64,000 nucleotides of DNA from Mycolicibacterium chlorophenolicum (GTDB lineage Bacteria; Actinomycetota; Actinomycetes; Mycobacteriales; Mycobacteriaceae), in assembly GCF_001044235.1 (NCBI RefSeq), contig NZ_JYNL01000064.1, positions 520,902-584,901 of the forward strand. Reading direction: 5' to 3'. The notes under the pieces were generated by a model that worked only from the letters and a program-made list of their open reading frames with translations, did not search any database and was not told the DNA's origin. Positions 34,164 to 44,773 of the stretch are shown piece by piece. Numbering within the stretch: position 1 is the first letter of the stretch; every line of letters starts with the position of its first letter. The position numbers and the translations under genes are program-made.

Positions 34164-34592
34164 ATGCCCACCGTCCACCTCCAGATGACATCGCGCCTGA
34201 GCGCTCCGGACCTGATGTCCGTGCTGACCGACTTCTCCGCCGCCCGGCCCGTGACATGGCCGACCATCGACGCCGACCACTTCCACGTCCACGCCCTCGG
34301 CGACAGCTGGGCCGAGGTCACCGAGGGAACCGCGGCTGCGTGGGAGCGGGCCCGCTATGAATGGGACACCCGCCGGGGACGGGTCACCGTCACCACTCAC
34401 GAGTCCAAGGTGTTCGGCCCCGGCGGCGGCTGGATCTTCCAGCTGACCCCGCAGACGTCGGGGACCCGCGTCGACATCGAACTCACCCGCAACCCTTCGA
34501 TTTTCGGGCGCCGGCTCCTGGCGGCGCTGCTACCGGTGGTCGCCCGACGGTCCCTGCGCAGGTCGTTCGCCGTTGCCCTGCAGGCGCAGTGA
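34164..34592 (+). CDS. SRPBCC family protein
   Basis: 142 residues from ATG 34164. It begins with a strand-helix pattern (VHLQMTSRLSAPDLMSVLTDF) and carries the WAEVTEG and WERARYEWD stretches typical of polyketide-cyclase/START-like (SRPBCC) ligand-binding folds, ending in a long helix. Such proteins bind hydrophobic ligands. It is the third gene of the hydrolase-SDR cluster and its stop shares one base with the next start. Confidence 0.75.
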   Translation: MPTVHLQMTSRLSAPDLMSVLTDFSAARPVTWPTIDADHFHVHALGDSWAEVTEGTAAAWERARYEWDTRRGRVTVTTHESKVFGPGGGWIFQLTPQTSGTRVDIELTRNPSIFGRRLLAALLPVVARRSLRRSFAVALQAQ

Positions 34593-35477
34593 TGTCAGTA
34601 CTGTCCCGCCCCGCCGTCGCCGATGTGCTGGCGCGGTTGTTCGCCGCCACGGTGAATCCCGCACCGAAACCCGCGGTGCGATTCACCGAGATTCCGGGCC
34701 GCACGTCAACGGTGTCGATCCCCACCCGGTACGGCGCCGTCGACGCCACGATCTACCACCCGCCGAACGACGACGAGCGGCCGCCGGTGTACCTCAATCT
34801 TCATGGGGGCGGCTTCGTGGTCGGCCACCCCGAACAGGACGATCCGTGGTGCCGGTACCTCGCCGCCCGCGCCGGCGTCAGCGTCGTCAACCCCGACTAC
34901 GTGCTGGCCCCCAGACACCGGTTTCCCGCAGCGCCGCAGCAGATTTACGACATCGCCTGGTGGGTCGCCGACGGTGACCGCACCTGGGACGGCACCAGGT
35001 TGTGCGTGGGCGGACAGAGCGCCGGCGGGAACCTGGCCGCCGCCACTGCCCGTCAGGCACTGGAGAACGGCGGCCCGGACATCGCCCTGCAGGTGCTCTT
35101 CTACGCGCCGTTGGATCTGGTCACGGCCACGCGGGACAAGCCGTCGACGATCGGTGCTCGAGCCGTGATGAAGCCGTGGATGGGAGAGGTCTTCGACACC
35201 GCCTACATCCCCGATCCCGCGTCACGGCGCGACCGGCTGGCCTCACCGGCGCACGACGACGCGCACCTGGCCGGCATCGCACCGACCCTGGTGATCACCG
35301 CCGAACACGACCGGCTCCGCGACGAGGCTCGCCGCTACGCCGAAAAGCTCGATGCCGCAGGCGCGTTGGCCGAGTACTACGAGGCTCCCGGCGTCGACCA
35401 CGGGTACAACATCATGAGCTCGGCGACCGACATCACCCGCGCGACCTACGACCGGATCTGCGGCCACGTCCAGCGCG

Positions 35478-35497
<20 letters not shown>
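34592..35497 (+). CDS. Alpha/beta hydrolase, hormone-sensitive-lipase family
   Basis: 301 residues. The HGGG oxyanion motif in NLHGGGFVVGHP, the nucleophile serine in GGQSAGGNLAAA, the acid in TAEHDRLRDEA and the histidine in GVDHGYN make a complete HSL (type IV esterase) triad. The stretch DDPWCRYLAARAGVSVVNPDYVLAPRHRFPAA is family-typical. It closes the LysR-flanked cluster; its last 20 bases overlap the convergent secreted hydrolase gene. Confidence 0.9.
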
Positions 35498-37280
<1,783 letters not shown>

Positions 37281-37403
37281 TCATCTCCCCAACCTCGATA
37301 TTGACGACTGCGTCATGACAGCCGTCAACAAACTAGAACAGGTTTCACAGCGAATAGACAGATTCGATGATCTGGTCATTTTTGTGTCACGGCCCGCTGG
37401 GGG

Positions 37404-38012
37404 TCAGTGGTGCAGCACTCGGCGGATCTGCCGATCGGTGGGCGGCGGTACGTCGACGGGGATATCGGGCGAGACGAGACCCGCCAACCACAGCGCGACC
37501 AATCGAGCGCTTGCGCGCGGAGCGTCCTCGACGGTCCGGTGGATGAGACCGGCGTTGGCGATCAAGAGCACTGCGAGGTCGGCGGGCGACGCGTCGACGC
37601 GCACCATGCCGCTGCGTACCGCGTGCGTGAACACCGCAGTGATGGCGCGGTGGTGACGAGCACGAAGGCTTTCGACGTGTGGCGACAACGGCCGTAGCGA
37701 TGCCAGCAGATCGGCCAATCCCCGGTTCGTGGCCTGCAGGGCGCAGGTGGAAACGACGCAGTCGCGCAACGCGCTCACCGGATCGTCGGCCCGCGCAGCG
37801 TCTTCGGCGATGATGCAGTACCGCTCGAGATGGCCCGAGTAGACGGCCGAGAGAAGCACTTCCCGGCTGGGAAAGTGCCGATACAACGTCGCGTTGCCGA
37901 TCCCGGCGCGCCGGGCGATCTCGTTGAGCGAGACGTCCACACCGTGCTCGGCGTAGACAGCCTCGGCGGCCGCGAGCGCAGCAGCCCGGTTGCGTTGGGC
38001 GTCAGCACGCAC
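37404..38012 (-). CDS. TetR family transcriptional regulator
   Basis: 202 residues from GTG 38012 (the open frame continues upstream but over operators and an intergenic region). N-terminal HTH with AALAAAEAVYAEHGVDVSLNEIARRAGIGNATLYRHFPSREVLL. The C-terminal part resembles TetR regulators with a TetR_C-type ligand domain. It is divergent from the quinone-oxidoreductase-like gene, and two GGGGA/TCCCC repeats in between are its likely binding sites. Confidence 0.9.
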   Translation of the reverse strand: MRADAQRNRAAALAAAEAVYAEHGVDVSLNEIARRAGIGNATLYRHFPSREVLLSAVYSGHLERYCIIAEDAARADDPVSALRDCVVSTCALQATNRGLADLLASLRPLSPHVESLRARHHRAITAVFTHAVRSGMVRVDASPADLAVLLIANAGLIHRTVEDAPRASARLVALWLAGLVSPDIPVDVPPPTDRQIRRVLHH

Positions 38013-38047
38013 CCTTGACCCTCCGTGATCGTCACGCGGAATATCTG

Positions 38048-38100
38048 GGGATGGTTCCCCGTTTGATCCTACCGTCGAGATAGATGGGGGAGGTTCCCCG
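38048..38100. promoter_or_regulatory. Two TetR operator-like repeats
   Basis: GGGGATGGTTCCCC at 38048-38061 and GGGGGAGGTTCCCC at 38087-38100 share GGGGA..GGTTCCCCG with 39 bases between their starts. The second copy ends directly at the AAGGAG ribosome site of the gene at 38118, so the regulator would block its expression. The first lies nearer the TetR start. Confidence 0.6.
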
Positions 38101-38117
38101 AAGGAGAGGCGGTCCTC

Positions 38118-39104
38118 GTGAAGGCAGTGGTGGTCACTCGTTACGGAGGCCCGGAGGTTCTTCACCAGGTCGATGTCGCCGAGCCACACGCCGGCCCAGG
38201 CCGAATACGCATCAGGGTGCACGCCGCCACCGTCAACCCCGCCGACGTTCTGCTGCGGGTCGGTGACATCGACGAGGCGTTGCGCGCCAGCACGCTGTCA
38301 CCGCCGTACCGTCCCGGCATGGAGGTCGCCGGGGTGGTCGACGAGATCGGCCCCCGCACATCCACCGACCTCGGCATCGGAGACCGGGTCATGGCGATCG
38401 TGATGCCGATCGACGACTCCGGCGGCGCGTACGCCGAGTATGTGGTCGTCGACGCAGACCAGGTCGCCGCCGCGCCGGCCGGAAGCAGTCACGCCGAGGC
38501 GGCCACCGTTCCGATGAACGGGCTCACCGCCCGTCGGGCGCTCGACGTGTTGAACCTGGCACCGGGTGAGACCCTCGCTGTCACCGGCGCCGCGGGCGCG
38601 GTCGGCGGCTATGCCGTTCAACTCGCCAAGGCCGACGGGCTCCGGGTGATCGCCGATGCCGCACCCTCCGATGAGCAGCTCGTCTCAGCCCTCGGTGCCG
38701 ACGAGATCGTTGCGCGCGGACCCGCTGTGGGAGAACGCATTCGGCGACGGCACCCCGACGGGGTGGCGGCGGTCGTCGATGCCGCACTGCAGGGTGACGA
38801 GGTGTTGCCCGCGCTGCGCGACGGCGCTCAGCTCGCCATCGTTCGCCGTCCCGGCGAGCGCGGCACCTCGACGCTGCACCCTGAGCGCGGCATCGTGATC
38901 CGCGACGTATGGGTGCCCGACTACACCCATGCGACCGACAGGCTCCGCAGCCTCCGAGTGCTCGCCGAGCAGGGGAAGATCACCATGCGTGTGGCCAGGA
39001 TCTTCCCGGCAGCGGAGGCCGCCGCGGCGCACCGCGCCCTCGAACAGGGCGGCGTTCGTGGCCGGCTCGTCCTCACATTCGACGGCAACGAGGCGACGAT
39101 CTAG
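38118..39104 (+). CDS. NADP-dependent oxidoreductase, quinone-reductase (MDR) family
   Basis: 328 residues from GTG 38118, eleven bases after AAGGAG. Medium-chain fold without zinc ligands: MKAVVVTRYGGPEVLH, the substrate-domain stretch ATVNPADVLLRVGD, and the NADP-binding turn VTGAAGAVGGYAVQLAKADG. Zeta-crystallin-like enzymes reduce quinones or enones. It is the first gene of a set repressed, presumably, by the divergent TetR and is followed without a gap by the deleted dehydrogenase at 39105. Confidence 0.88.
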   Translation: MKAVVVTRYGGPEVLHQVDVAEPHAGPGRIRIRVHAATVNPADVLLRVGDIDEALRASTLSPPYRPGMEVAGVVDEIGPRTSTDLGIGDRVMAIVMPIDDSGGAYAEYVVVDADQVAAAPAGSSHAEAATVPMNGLTARRALDVLNLAPGETLAVTGAAGAVGGYAVQLAKADGLRVIADAAPSDEQLVSALGADEIVARGPAVGERIRRRHPDGVAAVVDAALQGDEVLPALRDGAQLAIVRRPGERGTSTLHPERGIVIRDVWVPDYTHATDRLRSLRVLAEQGKITMRVARIFPAAEAAAAHRALEQGGVRGRLVLTFDGNEATI

Positions 39105-39389
39105 ATGACAGCCATCGGAGTCGGCATCATCGGTGCCAGCCCGGGCACCGGATGGGCTGCTGCCGCCCATGTTCCGGCGTTGCAGGCCCTGCCGCAGTAC
39201 ATGCTTCGCGCGGTCGCGACCAGCCGAGCAGGATCAGCCCGGCTCGCTTCTGCCGTGTGGAACGTCGATGCGTTCGACGACGCGGTGCGGTTACATCGAC
39301 TGGTCGACCGGATAGCCCGCGGTGCATCCACCACCGGGGCGAAGATGACAGCAGATCTCGAGGAGACACCATGCGCGCTGCAGTCCTGA
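39105..39389 (+). pseudogene. Gfo/Idh/MocA oxidoreductase with a large internal deletion
   Basis: 94 residues. The first 45 residues (IGVGIIGASPGTGWAAAAHVPAL, YMLRAVATS) are the start of a Gal80-like NAD-dependent dehydrogenase of about 350 residues. The frame then jumps to FDDAVRLHRLVDRIARGAS, which in such proteins is the C-terminal helix. Everything in between, including the catalytic part, is missing but the frame is kept. It abuts the stop of the preceding gene (TAG then ATG) and its stop overlaps the next gene by 19 bases. Confidence 0.65.
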
Positions 39390-40357
39390 CCGCTTACAAC
39401 ACCCCGCTCGAGATCCGCGATGTTCCCGACCCCACGCCCGGCCGCGGCGAAGTCCTGGTTCGAGTCATGGCCAGTGGGGTGAACCCGCTCGACACCAAGA
39501 TCCGCCGAGGCATGGCCGCACACGCGAAGATGGCGCCGCCGGCGATTCTCGGCATCGACATGGCCGGGGTGGTGGAAGCCGTAGGTGAACAGGTTCACCA
39601 GGTTCAGGTCGGGGACGAAGTGTTCGGTATGACCGGCGGTGTCGGTGGCATCGCGGGGTCACTGGCCGAACTGGCCGCAGTCGATGCGCGCTTGATCGCT
39701 CGCAAGCCCGAAGCACTGTCCATGGAGCAGGCCGCGGCCATCCCGCTGGGTTTCGTCACGTCCTGGGAGGGACTCGTCGATCGCGCGGATGTGACTGCCG
39801 GGGAACAGGTGCTGATCCACGGCGGAGCCGGCGGGGTCGGATTCCTCGCGGTACAACTCGCCCTCGCTCGAGGCGCACACGTGTTCGCGACCGGGGGGCC
39901 GGCGAGCCAGCAGGTGATCCGCCAGGTCGGGGCGACGGCCATCGATTACACGACGAGCGGCGTAGAAGAGTACGTCGATGAGTACACGAGCGGAGAAGGC
40001 TTCGACGTCGTCGTCGACAACGTCGGCGGCGCCACCCTCGACGCGTCGTTCGCCGCCGTCAAGCGCTACACCGGCCACGTTGTCAGCGCATTGGGCTGGG
40101 GCACCCACAGCTTGGCTCCCCTGTCCTTCCGTGGCGCCACCTACTCAGGCGTCTTCACGTTGCTGCCGCTGTTGACCGGCCGCGGGCGTGAGCACCACGG
40201 CCACATCATGTCTCAGGCCGCCGCACTCGCCGACCACGGCGGGCTCGCCCCCCGCCTGCACTCGACGACCTTCCCGCTCGACGAGGTCAATCACGCCTAC
40301 GAAATCATCGAGAACGCCACCGCCACCGGGAAAGTGACCGTGCTGCCTCACCTCTAG
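39371..40357 (+). CDS. NADP-dependent oxidoreductase, zinc-free MDR family
   Basis: 328 residues from ATG 39371, seven bases after GGAG. MRAAVLTAYNTPLEIRDVPDPTPGRGEVLV, then MASGVNPLDTKIRRG, and the NADP turn IHGGAGGVGFLAVQLALARGAHVFATG. Similar fold to the enzyme at 38118 but clearly different sequence. It sits in the same transcript and could be a paralogue with a different quinone or enone substrate. Confidence 0.9.
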   Translation: MRAAVLTAYNTPLEIRDVPDPTPGRGEVLVRVMASGVNPLDTKIRRGMAAHAKMAPPAILGIDMAGVVEAVGEQVHQVQVGDEVFGMTGGVGGIAGSLAELAAVDARLIARKPEALSMEQAAAIPLGFVTSWEGLVDRADVTAGEQVLIHGGAGGVGFLAVQLALARGAHVFATGGPASQQVIRQVGATAIDYTTSGVEEYVDEYTSGEGFDVVVDNVGGATLDASFAAVKRYTGHVVSALGWGTHSLAPLSFRGATYSGVFTLLPLLTGRGREHHGHIMSQAAALADHGGLAPRLHSTTFPLDEVNHAYEIIENATATGKVTVLPHL

Positions 40358-40419
40358 CCCAGACGGAGGTGCGCTTCAACCCTGGGGCGGTTCGGCAGCC
40401 GGTACTGTTGGTGGTCACC

Positions 40420-40890
40420 ATGACAGACAAGCGCAGTATTCGTTGGCTCGCGCTGATGCTCACTGTCCTGGTGGCGAGTGCCGCCTTCGGATCAGGGACC
40501 GCCGGGGCCACCGAACTCGACGACTACCGCTGGGAACGTCGCCCGCTGCTGGTCTCCGCGCCGGCCGCCACCGATCCCCGCCTCGTCGAAACACTGAGCC
40601 GAATCGAGGCGAGTCGGTGCGACTTCGTCGGACGCGACATGGTGCTCGGCGTCCTGGTGGCCGAGGGCACCAGCACTCTCGATGGGAAAGCGATCGACGC
40701 TGAGGAGTCCCGACGGCTCGCGCAGCAGTACGGGATCGATGTCAGTGCGTTCCGCGTGCTGCTGATCGGAAAGGACGGCGGCGAGAAACTGCGCATCACC
40801 GACGTGCCGGACCTGCAGACGATCTACACCGTGATCGATGGCATGCCGATGCGCCAGGGTGAGATGCGCACGGAAACAGATGGGTGTTGA
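40420..40890 (+). CDS. Secreted DUF4174-like protein
   Basis: 156 residues from ATG 40420. A signal peptide (1-31) ends at GTAGATE. The mature part starts DDYRWERRPLLVSAPA and contains FRVLLIGKDGGEKLR, the pattern of DUF4174, a thioredoxin-like fold without the CxxC. Two cysteines (CDFVG and the C-terminal one) could form a disulfide. Function unknown. The next gene begins 4 bases later. Confidence 0.7.
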   Translation: MTDKRSIRWLALMLTVLVASAAFGSGTAGATELDDYRWERRPLLVSAPAATDPRLVETLSRIEASRCDFVGRDMVLGVLVAEGTSTLDGKAIDAEESRRLAQQYGIDVSAFRVLLIGKDGGEKLRITDVPDLQTIYTVIDGMPMRQGEMRTETDGC

Positions 40891-40894
40891 TCAG

Positions 40895-41503
40895 ATGAAG
40901 GTGCGCGCACTGATGGGCGTCGTGGTGGCATGCTCGCTCGCCGTCATGTCCTGCGGCAGTGTCGAACCGTCCGCCGGGGCTGCTCCGCCTGACGGATCCG
41001 ACGTCGTACTCGTCGATCTCAGTAACCCCGGCGAGGTGGCCACCTGGACGACGGTGAACGACCCCGTCATGGGCGGCAGGTCCACCTCGGCGGTCACGTT
41101 CGGCAATGGTGGCCTCGTGTTCTCCGGCACCCTCTCGCTCGAGAACAACGGCGGGTTCGCGTCAGCCCGCGGTCCCGAGGACCCCGATACCGGGCGAAAG
41201 GCGACGGGCGCGACGTCGCTGCGTGTGCGCGCCATGGGCGACGGAAAGACGTACGTGCTGAAGGTGGGCGACGCAGGGCAGCCGTGGGCCTACATCCAGC
41301 GCTTCACCACCGAGGCCGGCGTCCCGCGGGCCTACGACTTGCCCGTCGCAGGTTTCCAGCCGGTGGGCATGCGCTTCGATCCCGCGCCCGAGGCGCCGCG
41401 GAACCTCGACCCCTCACGCATCAACGAGGTGTCGCTCTACATCCTCGACAAGCAGCAGGGCCCGTTCACGCTGACCGTCAACGGGATCGACGCCGACATC
41501 TGA
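40895..41503 (+). CDS. CIA30-family lipoprotein
   Basis: 202 residues from ATG 40895 (an upstream ATG at 40880 would overlap the previous gene). Lipobox VMSC at about residues 17-20. The mature part has TWTTVNDPVMGGRSTS and a GFASARGPEDPD segment, the signature of the complex I intermediate-associated protein 30 domain, a galactose-binding-like jelly roll. Bacterial CIA30 proteins have no proven role. It probably forms a two-gene envelope unit with the DUF4174 protein. Confidence 0.8.
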   Translation: MKVRALMGVVVACSLAVMSCGSVEPSAGAAPPDGSDVVLVDLSNPGEVATWTTVNDPVMGGRSTSAVTFGNGGLVFSGTLSLENNGGFASARGPEDPDTGRKATGATSLRVRAMGDGKTYVLKVGDAGQPWAYIQRFTTEAGVPRAYDLPVAGFQPVGMRFDPAPEAPRNLDPSRINEVSLYILDKQQGPFTLTVNGIDADI

Positions 41504-41513
41504 GGACCCGCGG

Positions 41514-42734
41514 TCAGGACCGCCGAGCTTTCGCCCACGCGGTGAACGATCCGACTGACCCTGACCGGGGCCGCTCCAACCAGGGCCAGGGATAGAGCGC
41601 GCCGACGTCGAGCCGGGACGCCCGGCGCCGCCAGCCGGGAACCGGCGCGAATGTCGTCGCCAAAGCCATGTCGTACAGCACCTGCACGGGGTCGCCGCGG
41701 TGCACCTGCACTTCGCGGCGGGTGGCGAGGTCGGCCAGCGACTGGGCGAGGAACACCAGGCGGTTCTGCGACAACCGAAGCCGTCGCAGAAGCGGCTCGT
41801 CGAAGACGAAGACCACCGGCAGACCCGGATGCGCCGCGACAGCGGGATCCCGATCGCTCAGACTCTCCGCGGTCATCCAGACCGCCTCCGGTTCGGCGGT
41901 GTGCCGTGGGGTCGCGGGGCCGCCGGTGATGTCGGGATGGTTGTCATGACGTAGCCGAGAGTCGGTCGTGTTCCGCCGCTCGGGATCCTGTGTGGCGGGC
42001 CACCGCGCGATCGGACAGCGCCGCTCGAGCGGACACGACGCGCAGAGACCGGGAGCCCGCTTCTCCACCTGCCAGCGCGAGAACCCGTAGGCCTTCCCGG
42101 TCAGCGCACCCACCGTCCATTGCCAGCCCAGGCGGTTCGCTGCCCGCGAGCCGTCGAGCAGATGGCGGAACATCAGCTCCTCGCCGTCGCGCCAGCCCCA
42201 CCCCTGACGAACCGTCCAGTGCGACGCGAGCCACATCCGGCTCTGATTGGTCAGCCAGCCGGCGGCGAGTTCGCTCCAACACAGATCCAGGCAGCGCGCC
42301 TCGCTCGACCACTGTTCGGGAGCGGGTTCCGTATGCTCGATGACGTTGTATCGCAACGATTCTGACGACGCGACGCCGACGCGGGCGTACAGGTGACGGG
42401 CGTATTCCTGCCACCGCAGCTCGTCACGGAACTTGGCGACGTCGGGTGGCGGACCGCCGGCGACGTGGTCCCACACCTCACGCAGGCTCAGCAGGCCGTG
42501 CCGGATGTACGGCGACAGCCGCGACGCGCCGCGACGCTGCGGCGGCCACACCTCGTTGCGGCGCCGGGCATAGCCGGTCACATCGAAGGACTGCAGCGCG
42601 GCGTCGGCCGCGGTCTGGCCGCCCCGCGCGGGCGGGTCGCTCGCCCGCGGTGGCGGTGTGGTCAGATCACCGAGCTGATCGTCCACCCACGCGCGGATCG
42701 CCGAGTCGTCGGTGGGCGGGACGGGCAGGCGCAC
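41514..42734 (-). CDS. Photolyase/cryptochrome-family protein with reversed domain order
   Basis: 406 residues from GTG 42734. The FAD-binding helical domain comes first (about 60-245): SRLSPYIRHGLLSLREVW, FRDELRWQEYARHLY, NQSRMWLASHW, FRHLLDGSRAANRLGWQWTVG. The alpha/beta antenna domain that normally opens a photolyase lies at the C-terminus (about 283-360): VWMTAESLSDRDPAVAAHPGLP, VVFVFD, LVFLAQSLADL, VQVHRGDPVQVL. Cysteines at 148, 152, 231, 234 and 240 resemble the spacing of the 4Fe-4S photolyases (FeS-BCP). Repair of UV photoproducts is the family role, but this permuted form could be a light sensor or redox protein. Confidence 0.82.
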   Translation of the reverse strand: MRLPVPPTDDSAIRAWVDDQLGDLTTPPPRASDPPARGGQTAADAALQSFDVTGYARRRNEVWPPQRRGASRLSPYIRHGLLSLREVWDHVAGGPPPDVAKFRDELRWQEYARHLYARVGVASSESLRYNVIEHTEPAPEQWSSEARCLDLCWSELAAGWLTNQSRMWLASHWTVRQGWGWRDGEELMFRHLLDGSRAANRLGWQWTVGALTGKAYGFSRWQVEKRAPGLCASCPLERRCPIARWPATQDPERRNTTDSRLRHDNHPDITGGPATPRHTAEPEAVWMTAESLSDRDPAVAAHPGLPVVFVFDEPLLRRLRLSQNRLVFLAQSLADLATRREVQVHRGDPVQVLYDMALATTFAPVPGWRRRASRLDVGALYPWPWLERPRSGSVGSFTAWAKARRS

Positions 42735-42807
42735 ATTGCGAGTGTAGGTTCGCGTGACCGCGCCTGGCGGACAGACGCCACAACCTGCGCACAGCCTGTG
42801 TCCGCAT

Positions 42808-44022
42808 TCACCGAGCCACCTCTGTGGTCGCGCGAGACGCCATGCGACTCACCAAGATCGGGGCCGCGACGCCGTGCAGGACGACGCTGCCCAGGACGAC
42901 CACGATGGCCACCGACAGGAGCGTGTCGCCCGGTCCGGGGGGTATGACGATGTACGCCCACAGTGCCAACGCGACATTCGCCGTGCCGCGGGGGCCGAGC
43001 CACGCCAACAGGACCCGCTCCGGGCCGCTCAGCGGCGATCGCACCGTCGCCGCCGCGACCGAGATGGCACGCACCGCGGTCAGCACCAGCACCCCGAAGA
43101 CCACTTGACCCACTGCGACGCCGTCGTGCAGCTTCTCCCACACCACGGCGCCGAACACGAACCACACCACCGCCGCCAACACGAATCCGACGTCGTCGAT
43201 GTACTCCTGCTCGCGCTCCTCGTCGACGTAGTGCCGCACGCTGTGATACGCGATGCCGCCGACGAACGCGGCGACGATGCCGTTGCCGTGCAGGCCGACG
43301 TTGAGGGTGTACGTCAGCACCGGCACGCCGAGCATCAGCAGGCGGCGCGACTGTTCGGTCATCAACCCGCGGCGATCGGCCGCGTTGGCGCACCACGCGG
43401 CCGACGCACCGATGGCGACGCCGAGCACGACCGCGATGGCGACGTGCGGAATGCCCTGTCGCAACGCGTAGATCACGCCCTCCGACCGCGTGTGCTCGCC
43501 ACTGGCGATCGTGAGCGCGAGCAGGAACACCGGCGCGATCACCCCGTCGGAGTAGCCCTCCTCGATGTTGAACACGTGGCGAACCCGCTCGGGAATCCGA
43601 GGATCGTGCAGGAAGGACACCACCGGCGCGAAGTCGACGGGGACCACGACGCACGCGAGCACCAGCAGTTGCGCCAGCGTGAGGCTGGGCATCAGACCGG
43701 CGCCCAGGATCACAGCCAGCACCACACCGATCGGCAAGGCGATGAACAGCAGCCGCAACACGATGCGGGTATGACCGCCGAAGAATCCGCCATGAACCCG
43801 GGTTGCGTGCTCGAACAGCACGATCGCCAGGATCGCCTCGATGATGGGCTCGACGACACGGGCCTCGAGGCGGCCGGCCAGTGCATCGTCGGTGAGCCAG
43901 CCGAAGACGGTGCCCGCGAGCACCAGGATCAGCGCGGGAGTGACCTGCCAGTGGCTGAGCCGACGCGCGAACAGTGACCACACCACCAGCACGGCCGCCA
44001 GACCGGCGATCGACCACGACAT
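42808..44022 (-). CDS. Cation:proton antiporter, CPA1 family
   Basis: 404 residues, about 12 membrane helices. The functional core shows VVPVDFAPVVSFLHDPRIPERVRHVFNIEEGYSDG: the D in VPVD and the E/D in EEGYSDG correspond to the ion-binding residues of NhaP-like Na+/H+ exchangers, and GPRGTANVALALW is the later conserved arginine helix. No TrkA-C or nucleotide-binding tail. It probably expels sodium or potassium in exchange for protons. Ends 73 bases from the photolyase-like gene. Confidence 0.87.
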   Translation of the reverse strand: MSWSIAGLAAVLVVWSLFARRLSHWQVTPALILVLAGTVFGWLTDDALAGRLEARVVEPIIEAILAIVLFEHATRVHGGFFGGHTRIVLRLLFIALPIGVVLAVILGAGLMPSLTLAQLLVLACVVVPVDFAPVVSFLHDPRIPERVRHVFNIEEGYSDGVIAPVFLLALTIASGEHTRSEGVIYALRQGIPHVAIAVVLGVAIGASAAWCANAADRRGLMTEQSRRLLMLGVPVLTYTLNVGLHGNGIVAAFVGGIAYHSVRHYVDEEREQEYIDDVGFVLAAVVWFVFGAVVWEKLHDGVAVGQVVFGVLVLTAVRAISVAAATVRSPLSGPERVLLAWLGPRGTANVALALWAYIVIPPGPGDTLLSVAIVVVLGSVVLHGVAAPILVSRMASRATTEVAR

Positions 44023-44194
44023 CGCGTCATTATCATCCGCCGGCCGGCAAACACAGGTGAACTGCTGCAGGACGAGTCGTGAAGAAACCGATCACCTCGC
44101 AGCCCGAGAGACGCACGTCCAACGGCGCACCACGAATCCGTTGCCGCGCAATCAGATCGAGAGGAGCAGCTTCCTTCCGCGACGCTCGGAGTAG

Positions 44195-44635
44195 CTACCC
44201 GTGATCCGACGTCGGTTCCGAGTAGTCCCATGACACTGTTCTCACGGGTGTCACGCGGATATAGGCAGAGCCCGGTCTGGGTGCGGTGGGCCATTCGGAC
44301 TCCGGCACACCCCGCGCTCGGGCCCCGGCCCTGGCGACTTCCAGTGCCTCGCCGGGTTCGCGGACGATGCGGGCGTGACCTTGGAACATCACTCCCCGGA
44401 TGTTGGCCATGGTGGATCCGTCTTCGAGCATGACGCTCACGTTCGGATTGCGCTCGACGTTGGCCACTTTGTGGGTCCCATCCCGCACACCCATGACGAT
44501 GTCGCGGCCGAGTCGGAAGTATCCGAGGGGCACGGTATGCGGAAAGCCATCCTTGTCGATGGTGCTCAGCATCGCCCAGCCCGGACGGCTGTCGAGAAAC
44601 GCCTCAATTTGTTCGTCACTGAGTTTTCGTGGCAC
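44195..44635 (-). CDS. Pyridoxamine 5'-phosphate oxidase-like F420/FMN-binding protein
   Basis: 146 residues from GTG 44635. The split-barrel pattern is RPGWAMLSTIDKDGFPHTVPLGYFRLGRDI, followed by THKVANVERNPNVSVML and IRGVMFQGHARIV, ending with VTPVRTVSWDYS. Mycobacterial members of this type often bind F420. The longer frame upstream has no family features and overlaps the divergent regulator. It faces the XRE-type regulator at 44774, which may control it. Confidence 0.82.
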   Translation of the reverse strand: MPRKLSDEQIEAFLDSRPGWAMLSTIDKDGFPHTVPLGYFRLGRDIVMGVRDGTHKVANVERNPNVSVMLEDGSTMANIRGVMFQGHARIVREPGEALEVARAGARARGVPESEWPTAPRPGSAYIRVTPVRTVSWDYSEPTSDHG

Positions 44636-44773
44636 GAAACAGGCTAGCAAGAGCGGAATCAGATCGAGTCGTGAAGTTACCAGTGCTCGATCGTCCCGAC
44701 GCGCGGGAGGACCTGCTGGGACAGGCACCGCCAGTACCTCCCTGCACCGAGGACTCGCGCCTACCGTGGACAC

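Noticed and set aside
44040..44194. Small gene between antiporter and PPOX-like genes
   Set aside because: Only 150 bases, with frames lacking ribosome sites or similarity; treated as intergenic.
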